Assembly: GCF_003206135.1 (NCBI RefSeq)
Contig: NZ_PZJT01000014.1
Coordinates: 1-64,000 of the forward strand
DNA length: 64,000 nt
From: Salinicola salarius
Lineage (GTDB): Bacteria > Pseudomonadota > Gammaproteobacteria > Pseudomonadales > Halomonadaceae
Reading direction: 5' to 3'
Every line of letters begins with the position of its first letter. Within the stretch, counting starts at the first letter, position 1. A program made the translations under genes and the position numbers. The notes beneath the pieces were generated by a model that searched no databases, was not told the DNA's origin, and saw nothing but the letters and a program-made list of their open reading frames with translations. Shown piece by piece: positions 48,637 to 56,833 of the stretch.

Positions 48637-50073
48637 ATGTCGCCCACGCAACTCGTCTGGTTTCGCAACGACCTGAGAACGTTCGACCACTCCGCATTGA
48701 GCGCAGCTGCCAGCAAGGGTCCGGTGATCGGCATCTATCTCGCCTGTCGTCACCAATGGCGCAGTCACGATCATGGTGCCAGCAAGATCTCGTTTCTGCA
48801 TCGCGGCGTCATCGCGCTACGGAAAGCGCTGGCCGAACTCGATATCCCGCTGCTCTACCGCGATATCGGCGATTTTGATGCGGCGCCCAAGGCACTGCTG
48901 GAAGCAGCCAGGCGTTACGAAGCGCAAGCGCTCCATTTCAACCGCGAGTACCCGCTGGATGAGCGGGAGCGTGACGCCAGGGTCTCCGAAGCGTTCGCTC
49001 ACGAGGGGCTCGCGGCCCATGGCTACACCGACTCTATTGCCTTCGAGCCGGGCGAGCTGCTGACGGGTCAGGGCGAGTACTACAAGGTCTTCACCCCGTT
49101 CGCCAAAGCCTGGCACCAGCGCGTCACCGCAGACCAGCTGGCGTTGCGTGAAACGCCACAGCGCCAGGCCAGGCTGGAGATTTCCAGCGATTCGATTCCC
49201 GAGCTACCCGAGCGGGACCGCTCCGCCGTGGCCTTCCCCGACTCTGCCAGCGCAGAGGATGAGCCCTGGCCGGCAGGTCAGGAGGCCGCCGCCGACCGGC
49301 TGTCCCGATTCCTGCAGCAGCGGGCGCGCCGTTACAATGATGATCGCGACTTCCCCGCCATCGCCGGCACCAGCGAACTCTCCGCCTACCTTTCGGCCGG
49401 GATGATCTCCCACAGGCAGTGCCTGCAGGCCGTGATGGCCCATAACGGCGGCCATCTCGGCGATGGCGACGCCGGTCTGACGAGCTGGGTCAACGAGCTG
49501 ATCTGGCGCGAGTTCTACCAGCACATTGCCGTCGGCTTTCCCCGCGTCTGTCGCCATCGCCCGTTCAAGCTCGCAACCGACAGGTTGAGCTGGCGCCACA
49601 GCGACAGGGATTTCGAAGCGTGGTGCGAGGGCCGCACCGGATTCCCGCTCGTCGATGCCGCCATGCGCCAAATGGTCACGACCGGCTGGATGCACAACCG
49701 GCTACGCATGGTAACGGCCATGTTCCTGAGCAAGCATCTGCTGCTCGACTGGCGCCGCGGCGAAGCCTTCTTCATGCAACACCTGGTGGATGGCGATTTC
49801 GCATCGAACAACGGCGGCTGGCAGTGGGCAGCCTCGACCGGCACCGATGCCGCCCCCTATTTCCGGATATTCAATCCGACCACCCAGTCCCGGCGTTTCG
49901 ATCCGGAGGCCAAATTCATCGCCCGCTGGCTGCCGGAGCTCGCCGGCCTGCCGGCCAAATCCCGCCATCAGCCCAACGCGGAGCAGCGCCGCCAAACGGG
50001 TTATCCGCCAGCGATCGTCGATCATGGACGCGTCAGAGAGCGGGCCCTGGAGGCATTCAAGAACTTGGGCTAA
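48637..50073 (+). CDS. phrB: Deoxyribodipyrimidine photo-lyase (class I CPD photolyase)
   Basis: This 478-aa flavoenzyme uses blue light to split cyclobutane pyrimidine dimers. The N-terminal antenna domain has VWFRNDLRTFDHSAL. The C-terminal FAD domain has WRHSDRDFEAWCEGRTGFPLVDAAMRQ, GWMHNRLRMVTAMFLSKHLLLDW and DGDFASNNGGWQWAAS, with the Asn of the active site and Trp residues of the electron chain. Antenna (MTHF or 8-HDF) cannot be decided. The ATG was chosen for AGGGA eight bases upstream; a GTG two codons earlier is the alternative. It follows the MerR regulator, and the pair probably forms a light-response unit. Confidence 0.95.
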   Translation: MSPTQLVWFRNDLRTFDHSALSAAASKGPVIGIYLACRHQWRSHDHGASKISFLHRGVIALRKALAELDIPLLYRDIGDFDAAPKALLEAARRYEAQALHFNREYPLDERERDARVSEAFAHEGLAAHGYTDSIAFEPGELLTGQGEYYKVFTPFAKAWHQRVTADQLALRETPQRQARLEISSDSIPELPERDRSAVAFPDSASAEDEPWPAGQEAAADRLSRFLQQRARRYNDDRDFPAIAGTSELSAYLSAGMISHRQCLQAVMAHNGGHLGDGDAGLTSWVNELIWREFYQHIAVGFPRVCRHRPFKLATDRLSWRHSDRDFEAWCEGRTGFPLVDAAMRQMVTTGWMHNRLRMVTAMFLSKHLLLDWRRGEAFFMQHLVDGDFASNNGGWQWAASTGTDAAPYFRIFNPTTQSRRFDPEAKFIARWLPELAGLPAKSRHQPNAEQRRQTGYPPAIVDHGRVRERALEAFKNLG

Positions 50074-50174
50074 TGCTGGTCTCAGTGGTGTCTACATGCG
50101 TCCACCACGCGGTCGACGCCTTGCCGAAGAGGGCATGCACGCTTTTACGGAACGACGCGAACGGCGGCGTCACT

Positions 50175-52010
50175 TCAGGACTGGACGCTTTCCACTGCCT
50201 CGCGCAGCCGGCTTTCCACCTCGTCGGCCGGCTGGGGCCGGGCGTAGAGATAGCCCTGTACGTGGCGGCATCCTCTGGCCAGCAGGAAATCCCGCTGCTC
50301 GGCGGTTTCCACGCCTTCGGCGATCACGTCCATGTGCAACCCCTGCGCCATTGCCAGTACCGCCGAGGTGATCGCGGCGTCGGCATGATCGTGGGGCAAT
50401 GCTCGGATGAACTCTCGATCCAGTTTCAGCTTGTCGATCGGCAGACGCTTGAGATAAGCCATCGACGAATAGCCCGTGCCGAAATCGTCGATCGCGATCT
50501 GCAGACCTTCCTGCCGCAACGCCTCCAGTCGTGACGAGATATCGCCGGCACGCTCGTCGATCAAGACGGATTCGGTCAACTCCAGGCCGAGCAGCTGAGC
50601 CGGCACTCGATACTGTGCCAATGTCGAGATCAGGTGGGATTCCAGGTCGCCCTGAATCAGTTGCAGCGCCGAGAGATTGACCCAGATGGGCACGACTTCC
50701 AGCCCCAGCCCTCGCCAGGTCGCCAGCTGCGCCACGGCCTGGTCGATGACCCAGCCTCCCAGCGCCGGCATCAGGCCATAGCGCTCCGCCAGCGGAATGA
50801 ACTCGCTCGGCAGGATCAGGCCATGCTCGGGGTGATGCCAGCGCAGCAACGCTTCCATCCCCACCATTTTGCCGTCGTCCAGCCGGTGCTGAGTCTGGTA
50901 ATAGATTTCCAGCTGCGATCCATGGGCCAGCGCCTGGCGTAGTTCGTTGAGAATGGTCAGATGGCGATCGGTTTCGACTTCCAGGGAAGGACGAAAGCGT
51001 CGATCATGATTGCTGCCGTGACGTTTGGCGCTGTAAAGCGCGGATTCGAGCCGCTGGAACAGCACGTTGGGGTCGGTGCCATCTTCCGGCGCCCGGCAGC
51101 TGCCGATGGTCAACCCCAGATGGAGCGGCCTCTCCTCGATCTCGAACGGCTCGCTCAGCTGCTCGCGCAGGCTCGCGACCCATTGTTCATGGTCGTCGAA
51201 TGTCGTGGTGCGGATGACCATGAATTCGTCACCGCCCAACCGCCCGACGACACCACCGACGATGTGATCGGCCAGGCGCTGGCCGAAGCGCGACAGCAGG
51301 CGATCTCCGTTCTCGACGCCCAGGTTATCGTTGATCGCCTTGAAGGCATCGATATCGATCAGTGCCAGGTCCAGCCCTTCTCCGGCGCGCAGATGCTGCA
51401 AGCGAGACGCCAGCAGGTCGTGCAGACGTCGCCGATTGGGCAAGCCGGTCAGCGGATCCTCGAACCCGATACGACTCAGATCCTGCTCCCGTGCCTTGTG
51501 CCGGCTGATATCGGTGAACAGCCCCACATAATGGGAAACCCGGCCCTTGTGATCCTGAAAGGCCTGAACCCGCAACCATTCGGGGAACTGGTCGCCGTAC
51601 TTGCGCTGATTCCAGATCTCGCCTTCCCAGCGGCCGGTGCTTTTCAGCGTTTTCCAGTAGAGATCGTAGAACGCCTTGTCGTGACGCCCCGACGACAGTA
51701 CGGAGGGATCATGGCCCCGGATTTCTTCCAGCGTGTAGCCGGTGATCTGAGTGAATGCGGGATTGACGGCCACGATACGATTGGCAGTATTGGTAATGAT
51801 CACGCCATCCTGTGAAAGCCCGAGCGCGTGCTCGCTGAGGCGGCGACGTTGATGTTCGAGCCGGATCTGGCGCCAGCCATCGAGCATGCCAATGATCACC
51901 ACCGCCAGCGCTGCCAGCCTCAGCCCCAGTATGGGCAGCACGCTGGCAGCAGCCAGAGCCGCCAGGGCCAACCAGATCAGCGGTCGATTCAGCGTAAAGA
52001 AAGGCCACAT
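50175..52010 (-). CDS. Membrane PAS-GGDEF-EAL cyclic di-GMP protein
   Basis: This 611-aa protein has two hydrophobic segments (about residues 11-42), then a PAS domain (65-170, GVIITNTANRIVAVNPAFTQITGYT), a diguanylate cyclase domain with intact GGDEF (259-263) and a phosphodiesterase domain with EAL (386-388). EAL-site residues are retained (WVNLSA, ELTES, DDFGTGYSS, KLD, EGVET), so both activities are possible. No RxxD inhibitory site is seen four residues before GGDEF. The start MWPFFTLNRPLIW lacks a ribosome site; upstream ATG or TTG starts would add a hydrophilic leader of 28-32 residues. It is convergent with phrB. It would tune biofilm or pilus motility, and may respond to redox or oxygen through PAS. 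Confidence 0.88.
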   Translation of the reverse strand: MWPFFTLNRPLIWLALAALAAASVLPILGLRLAALAVVIIGMLDGWRQIRLEHQRRRLSEHALGLSQDGVIITNTANRIVAVNPAFTQITGYTLEEIRGHDPSVLSSGRHDKAFYDLYWKTLKSTGRWEGEIWNQRKYGDQFPEWLRVQAFQDHKGRVSHYVGLFTDISRHKAREQDLSRIGFEDPLTGLPNRRRLHDLLASRLQHLRAGEGLDLALIDIDAFKAINDNLGVENGDRLLSRFGQRLADHIVGGVVGRLGGDEFMVIRTTTFDDHEQWVASLREQLSEPFEIEERPLHLGLTIGSCRAPEDGTDPNVLFQRLESALYSAKRHGSNHDRRFRPSLEVETDRHLTILNELRQALAHGSQLEIYYQTQHRLDDGKMVGMEALLRWHHPEHGLILPSEFIPLAERYGLMPALGGWVIDQAVAQLATWRGLGLEVVPIWVNLSALQLIQGDLESHLISTLAQYRVPAQLLGLELTESVLIDERAGDISSRLEALRQEGLQIAIDDFGTGYSSMAYLKRLPIDKLKLDREFIRALPHDHADAAITSAVLAMAQGLHMDVIAEGVETAEQRDFLLARGCRHVQGYLYARPQPADEVESRLREAVESVQS

Positions 52011-52244
52011 AGATTGTCGTTTGTCGTCGTCATCGTTTGACTGGCGGCTATTGCAGAGCCCCCCATTTCCGTCCGCATCATGCCCCGGGGGCATTCGCCA
52101 GGGCAAGCTTCACTCCGATCATTGCGCCACAGGTAGCACAAGACTAGGCTTTGGCTGGCGTGCAATCAGCGCGCGCAGCCATTAGACTGGCCGCGCCTTG
52201 CAGACGACGAGGCAAACTCTATTTTCGATTCTCGGAACGATCCA

Positions 52245-52760
52245 GTGACCAGACAGCACTCTTTCAGCCAAGACGATCTGCTGAAATGCAGCCGGGGGGA
52301 ACTGTTCGGCCCCGGTAACGCCCAACTGCCCGCTCCCAACATGCTGATGCTCGACCGCATCACGCAGATCAACGAGGAAGGCGGCAAGTACCAGAAGGGC
52401 GAAATCATCGCCGAGCTGGATATCCATCCGGACCTGTGGTTCTTCCAGTGTCATTTCCCTGGTGATCCGGTGATGCCCGGCTGTCTCGGCCTGGACGCCA
52501 TGTGGCAGCTGGTCGGCTTCCATCTCGGCTGGCTGGGCAACCCCGGTCGTGGTCGGGCCCTGGGTTGCGGCGACGTCAAGTTCTCCGGACAGATCCTGCC
52601 AAGCGCGGGCCAGGTTACGTACCATATCGAGATCAAGCGCGTGATTACCCGGCGCCTGGTACTTGGCATCGCCGATGGCACGCTGTCGGTCGACGGTCAG
52701 GCCATCTACGAGGCCAAGGACTTGCGTGTCGGCCTGTTCACCAATACTGAGAAATTCTGA
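52245..52760 (+). CDS. fabA: 3-hydroxydecanoyl-[ACP] dehydratase/isomerase
   Basis: This 171-aa hot-dog-fold enzyme dehydrates 3-hydroxydecanoyl-ACP and isomerises the trans-2 to the cis-3 product. This is the branch point of unsaturated fatty acid synthesis. The catalytic His is in [14 protein letters not shown] and the Asp in [10 protein letters not shown]. It starts at GTG ([15 protein letters not shown]), with CGGAACGA upstream. FabB follows by 13 bp, the usual pairing. The 234 bp before it hold its promoter and have no other gene. Confidence 0.96.
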   Translation: MTRQHSFSQDDLLKCSRGELFGPGNAQLPAPNMLMLDRITQINEEGGKYQKGEIIAELDIHPDLWFFQCHFPGDPVMPGCLGLDAMWQLVGFHLGWLGNPGRGRALGCGDVKFSGQILPSAGQVTYHIEIKRVITRRLVLGIADGTLSVDGQAIYEAKDLRVGLFTNTEKF

Positions 52761-52773
52761 GCGGGAGGCTTCC

Positions 52774-53991
52774 ATGAAACGAGTGGTAGTCACCGGCCTG
52801 GGCATCGTTTCCTGCCTGGGCAACGACGCCCAACAGGTACTCGACTCTCTGCGTCAGGGGCGCTCCGGCATTCGCTTCAAGCCGGAATATGCCGAACTTG
52901 GCTTTCGCAGCCAGGTTGCCGGTGTCGTCGATATCGACATCGAGTCTCTGGTCGATCGCAAGCAATTGCGCTTCATGGGCGATGCAGCCGCCTACGCCTA
53001 TATCGCCATGCAGCAGGCGATCGACGATGCCGGGCTCGAGGCCAGCGACATCTCCAGCCCGCGCACCGGCCTGATCGCGGGTTCCGGCGGCGCGTCCAGC
53101 GCCAACCAGGTCGAAGCCGCCGATGTGATGCGGGAAAAAGGTCTGCGCCGTGTCGGCCCCTACCGCGTGACGCGCACCATGGGCAGCACGGTTTCGGCCT
53201 GTCTGGCGACGCCGTTCAAGATCAAGGGCATCAACTACTCGATCTCCTCTGCCTGTGCCACCTCGGCCCACTGCATCGGCAGTGCCGTGGAACAGATCCA
53301 GATGGGCAAGCAGGACGTGGTCTTCGCCGGCGGCGGCGAGGAAGAGCACTGGACGTTGTCCTGCCTGTTCGACGCCATGGGTGCGCTGACCACCCATTAC
53401 AACGACACGCCGGAAAAGGCCTCGCGCCCCTACGACGTGGATCGTGACGGCTTCATCATCGCCGGCGGTGGCGGCATGCTGGTGATCGAAGAGCTCGAAC
53501 ACGCCAAGGCTCGCGGCGCCAAGATCTACGCCGAGATCACGGGCTACGGCGCGACGTCCGACGGACACGACATGGTCGCCCCTTCCGGCGAAGGCGCGGC
53601 ACGCTGCATGCGCCAGGCGCTCGCAGGACTGGAAGGCAAGGTCGACTACATCAATACCCACGGCACCTCGACGCCGGTAGGCGATGTGGCCGAGCTCAAG
53701 GCCATCCGTGAGGTATTCGGCGACACCACGCCGGCAATGAGCTCGACCAAGTCGCTGACGGGCCACTCGCTGGGCGCGACCGGCGTGCAGGAAGCGATCT
53801 ACGCGCTGCTGATGATGCAGAACCGGTTCATCTGCGCGTCGGCCAATATCGACACGCTCGACGAACAGGCCAACGGTTTCGATATCGTTCGCCAGCGTCG
53901 CGATGATGTCGACATCAAGCGCGTGCTGTCCAACAGCTTCGGCTTCGGTGGCACCAACGCCTGCCTGGTACTGGATCGCTTCGAAAGCTGA
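52774..53991 (+). CDS. fabB: 3-oxoacyl-[ACP] synthase I
   Basis: This 405-aa condensing enzyme elongates the cis-3-decenoyl product of FabA. The catalytic Cys is in [12 protein letters not shown], and the two histidines are in [11 protein letters not shown] and [10 protein letters not shown]-terminal [14 protein letters not shown] completes the family signature. The ATG has GGGAGG five bases upstream. It forms an operon with fabA and ends at a bidirectional terminator. Confidence 0.97.
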   Translation: MKRVVVTGLGIVSCLGNDAQQVLDSLRQGRSGIRFKPEYAELGFRSQVAGVVDIDIESLVDRKQLRFMGDAAAYAYIAMQQAIDDAGLEASDISSPRTGLIAGSGGASSANQVEAADVMREKGLRRVGPYRVTRTMGSTVSACLATPFKIKGINYSISSACATSAHCIGSAVEQIQMGKQDVVFAGGGEEEHWTLSCLFDAMGALTTHYNDTPEKASRPYDVDRDGFIIAGGGGMLVIEELEHAKARGAKIYAEITGYGATSDGHDMVAPSGEGAARCMRQALAGLEGKVDYINTHGTSTPVGDVAELKAIREVFGDTTPAMSSTKSLTGHSLGATGVQEAIYALLMMQNRFICASANIDTLDEQANGFDIVRQRRDDVDIKRVLSNSFGFGGTNACLVLDRFES

Positions 53992-54016
53992 TTGCTGGCG
54001 TCATCGTTGCCAATGC

Positions 54017-54046
54017 AAAAGGCGTCCCGCGGGGCGCCTTTTTTTG
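54017..54046. terminator. Bidirectional terminator between fabB and plsC
   Basis: Stem AAAAGGCG with CGCCTTTT and inner CCC/GGG is followed by a run of seven T residues on the plus strand. It lies 27 bp past fabB and also serves the convergent plsC. Confidence 0.88.
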
Positions 54047-54077
54047 GCTCGTTTTCCATCCATCCCAGCGAATCGGG

Positions 54078-54836
54078 TCAGGACGGCAGCTCCGCTGGCG
54101 GAGCTTTCTCCGGCAGCGGTGGACGCGGCACTTCGGATATCTCGTCGAGGGTGCGCTCGATCCAGGCTTCCAGCTCCGTCATCACCTCTTCGGGGCTGCG
54201 GCCGACAGTCTCGATCGGCTCGCCCACGACCACATTGAGCACGCCAGGCTGCTTGACCCAATGGCGACCCCAGCGCTCGCCGGCATTGTGAGCGACGGGC
54301 AGCACCGGAACGCCGGTACGACACGCGATCACCGCACCACTCTTGTTGAAGCGACGTCGCTGTCCCGGCGGTACGCGCGTCCCTTCGGGAAAGATCAGTA
54401 CCGACAGCCCTTCTTCCAGACGCTGCTTGCCATGAGAAAGTACCTGGCGCATGGCGGCCGACGGCTTCGAGCGATCCAGCGGGATTGGCCGCAGCAGACG
54501 CACGCCCCAGCCGAATAGCGGAATCTCGAGCAGCTCCTTCTTGAGCACGGTGCAGATCGGTGTCTTGAGCAGCTGCAGATAAACCGTTTCCCATTCGCTC
54601 TGGTGATTGGCCAGGACCACGCAGGGCCCCTCGGGAACCCGCTCACGGCCTCGAATGTGGTAGCGAATGCCGCAAGTCAAGGAGAGCCACTTGATGATGA
54701 AACGGTTATGCCAATTGAACAGACGGAACCGCGAGCGGGTCGGCAGGGCGAAACCGACGGGCAACATCAGCAAGCCGGATACGAGGATCGCCAGGAAATA
54801 ACCGATATAGAAGATCACACTACGAAAGACTTTCAT
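54078..54836 (-). CDS. plsC: 1-acyl-sn-glycerol-3-phosphate acyltransferase
   Basis: This 252-aa membrane acyltransferase makes phosphatidic acid. Box I reads LANHQSEWETVY, an H-x4-E variant of the usual H-x4-D. Box II is LRPIPLDRSKPSA and box III FPEGTRVPPGQ. Two hydrophobic segments lie at the N-terminus. The C-terminal tail has a Pro/Glu run (RPPLPEKAPP). Its ATG overlaps the stop of the next upstream gene (54833) by four bases, so it is translated after that reductase-like gene. Confidence 0.9.
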   Translation of the reverse strand: MKVFRSVIFYIGYFLAILVSGLLMLPVGFALPTRSRFRLFNWHNRFIIKWLSLTCGIRYHIRGRERVPEGPCVVLANHQSEWETVYLQLLKTPICTVLKKELLEIPLFGWGVRLLRPIPLDRSKPSAAMRQVLSHGKQRLEEGLSVLIFPEGTRVPPGQRRRFNKSGAVIACRTGVPVLPVAHNAGERWGRHWVKQPGVLNVVVGEPIETVGRSPEEVMTELEAWIERTLDEISEVPRPPLPEKAPPAELPS

Positions 54837-55747
54837 GCGCGGGACGTTTCCCTTTTGCGACTGTCTCGGCTGCCGTTATCGGCCTCATCACGATCGGGAT
54901 AGTGCTGCTGGCACCAGGCATCCAGCATCAGCCCCAGCTCCAGCCGCCAAGACTTCTGATGAATACCGAAGACATCGAGCAGCCGACGACAGTTGAGCAC
55001 GCGTCGCAGCGGGGTGTCGTGGTGTTGGTTGAGCGCCAGCAACTCACCCGGCGCCGGCGAGGCCCCGACGCCTTCGAGGCGTGTCGCCAGCTGTGTCCGG
55101 ACCACAGAGCAGAAAGTGAACACGCTGACGGGTTCCGTACCGCAGAGATGATAGGTGCCCCAGGCGCCGGCACCGCTATCGAGCTGCAGCAGCACGCCCG
55201 TGAGCGCGCGCGCGGCGGCTGTCACCGATGTCGGGCAGAGCACCAGATCCTGGGCCGCGCGCACCGACTCGCCGCGCATCAGCGATTCGATCAGTTCGCT
55301 CAACCAAGCGCCTTCCCCTTCGAGCCCGAACAGCGGCCCCAGGCGCAGGATCAGATGCTGGGGATGGCGGCGCACGTGCTCGCCGACCGAGATCAGTCGG
55401 CGCAATGCCTCATCCCGCGGTCGTGGCAGAACGTCCTCGTCGATCGGGCCTTCCGCCCCATCCTCGTAGAGCGTGTCCGAGACGCACCAGATCAGCGGAA
55501 TCCGGCGAGCCTGGCACGCTTCGAGCAGCGCTTCGACCTGACTGGCGTGGGCATAGACCACCGCCGGTTCGCAGCGACCAGGATCCGCCAGCGGCGGCAC
55601 GATCACGGCATCCGGACCGATCGTGGCCAGCACATCGGCATCCACCAGCTCCGGTGCCGGCCAATATTCGATGTCGCTACGCTGCACAGCCACATCGCGC
55701 AGCGCCAGACTCAAACAGTGCTCTGCTTGCAACACCAGACACTTCAC
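54833..55747 (-). CDS. RmlD-like sugar-nucleotide-binding reductase/epimerase family protein
   Basis: This 304-aa protein belongs to the extended SDR/RmlD-like group (NAD(P)-binding sugar-nucleotide modifier). The N-terminal Rossmann part is short and lacks a clear G-x2-G-x2-G motif (MKCLVLQAEHCLSLALRD). IPLIWCVSDTLYEDGAEGPIDEDV and LILRLGPLFG resemble the active-site and C-terminal parts of dTDP-4-dehydrorhamnose reductases. The usual YxxxK pair is not evident. The degenerate cofactor motif suggests a changed or non-enzymatic role. It is coupled to plsC by a four-base overlap. Confidence 0.65.
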   Translation of the reverse strand: MKCLVLQAEHCLSLALRDVAVQRSDIEYWPAPELVDADVLATIGPDAVIVPPLADPGRCEPAVVYAHASQVEALLEACQARRIPLIWCVSDTLYEDGAEGPIDEDVLPRPRDEALRRLISVGEHVRRHPQHLILRLGPLFGLEGEGAWLSELIESLMRGESVRAAQDLVLCPTSVTAAARALTGVLLQLDSGAGAWGTYHLCGTEPVSVFTFCSVVRTQLATRLEGVGASPAPGELLALNQHHDTPLRRVLNCRRLLDVFGIHQKSWRLELGLMLDAWCQQHYPDRDEADNGSRDSRKRETSRA

Positions 55748-55813
55748 GATGGCACCTCGACACGTATCATCGCTTTGGAATCCTTACTCATTGGGAGAAT
55801 CATATTTCCATTG

Positions 55814-55917
55814 TCGGTACCGGCACTATGATAATGAAAGCCGCGACAACGGAAGCACTGATAATCAGGGTATCGATAGTGACAGACATTGATATTGACG
55901 GACATCGGTACCGGCAC
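55814..55917. promoter_or_regulatory. Two identical 13-bp repeats in the SMP-30 gene promoter region
   Basis: TCGGTACCGGCAC occurs at 55814-55826 and 55905-55917, 91 bp apart, in the 196-bp divergent gap. The core CGGTACCG is a palindrome. The spacing and placement suggest paired operator sites, possibly for a repressor of the lactonase gene. No regulator gene is adjacent. Confidence 0.45.
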
Positions 55918-55943
55918 ACTTCGCTAGTCTATGGAGGGTCATC

Positions 55944-56825
55944 ATGAACAAGGACGTCACTGTGGCTTGGGAGGTCGGCGCCGAACTCGGCGAAGGCCCC
56001 ATCTGGTCCGATAGCCTTCGGGCTCTGCTGTTCGTCGACATCCGGCAGGCCAGACTGCATGCCTATCACCCCGACAATGGCGAGCGCCAGAGCTGGGACC
56101 TCGAAGAAGCCTGCTGCTGGCTGCTCCCCCGCGAGGATGGCGGCTTCGTTGCCGGCTTGCATTCCGGTGTGGCTGAACTCGACCTCGATGCCGATGGCCC
56201 TCGTATCGGCAAGAGACTCACACCCATCAAATGGCTGCCGGACGGCGATCGCCTCAACGACGCCAACAGCGATGCCCACGGCCGGCTGTGGTTCGGCTCC
56301 ATGGATAATGCCGAAGCCGAGATTCACGGCTTCCTGTTCCGCCTCGACAGCCGCGGGCTGGTCGAGATGGACAGCGAATACCACGTGACCAACGGCCCCG
56401 CCATCAGCCCCGACGGTCGCACACTTTATCACAACGACAGTGCGCGCCAGATCGTCTTCGCCTTCGATCTCGACGACGACGGCGAGCTGTCGAACCGCCG
56501 CGAGCACATTCGCCTGCCGGAGGGCGCCGGCTATCCGGATGGCATGACCTGCGATCGCGAAGGCGGGTTATGGATCGCCCTGTGGGATGGCGGCCGCATT
56601 GCCCGCTACCGCGCCGATGGCTCGCTCGATCGCGAAGTCACGCTCCCGGTTTCCCGCCCCACCTCCTGCATCTTCGGCGGCGATGCGCTGGATCGTCTCT
56701 TCGTTACTTCGGCAGCCACCGGCTGCGACGACGAACCACTGGCCGGTGCGCTGTTCGAGGTCGATGTCGAGATCGGCGGTATCGCGACCACGCCCGTGGT
56801 CATGCCCAACGATTCGACACTCTAA
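55944..56825 (+). CDS. SMP-30/gluconolactonase/LRE-family sugar lactonase
   Basis: This 293-aa six-bladed beta-propeller protein probably hydrolyses an aldonolactone. Metal ligands are recognisable: Glu in ELGEGPIWSD (17), Asn in RLNDANSDAHGRLWFG (about 104), Asn in TNGPAISPDG and Asp in PDGMTCDREGGLW. The sugar (glucono-, xylono-, arabinono-, galactono-) cannot be decided, and no dehydrogenase or dehydratase accompanies it. TGGAGGG lies just before the ATG. It is convergent with the OPT gene, 8 bp between stops. Confidence 0.88.
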   Translation: MNKDVTVAWEVGAELGEGPIWSDSLRALLFVDIRQARLHAYHPDNGERQSWDLEEACCWLLPREDGGFVAGLHSGVAELDLDADGPRIGKRLTPIKWLPDGDRLNDANSDAHGRLWFGSMDNAEAEIHGFLFRLDSRGLVEMDSEYHVTNGPAISPDGRTLYHNDSARQIVFAFDLDDDGELSNRREHIRLPEGAGYPDGMTCDREGGLWIALWDGGRIARYRADGSLDREVTLPVSRPTSCIFGGDALDRLFVTSAATGCDDEPLAGALFEVDVEIGGIATTPVVMPNDSTL

Positions 56826-56833
56826 GCCGGCCG

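Noticed and set aside
54590..54640. Defective PlsC active site (H-x4-E)
   Set aside because: The NHQSEWE form of box I is a known natural variant in Proteobacteria. Boxes II and III are intact.
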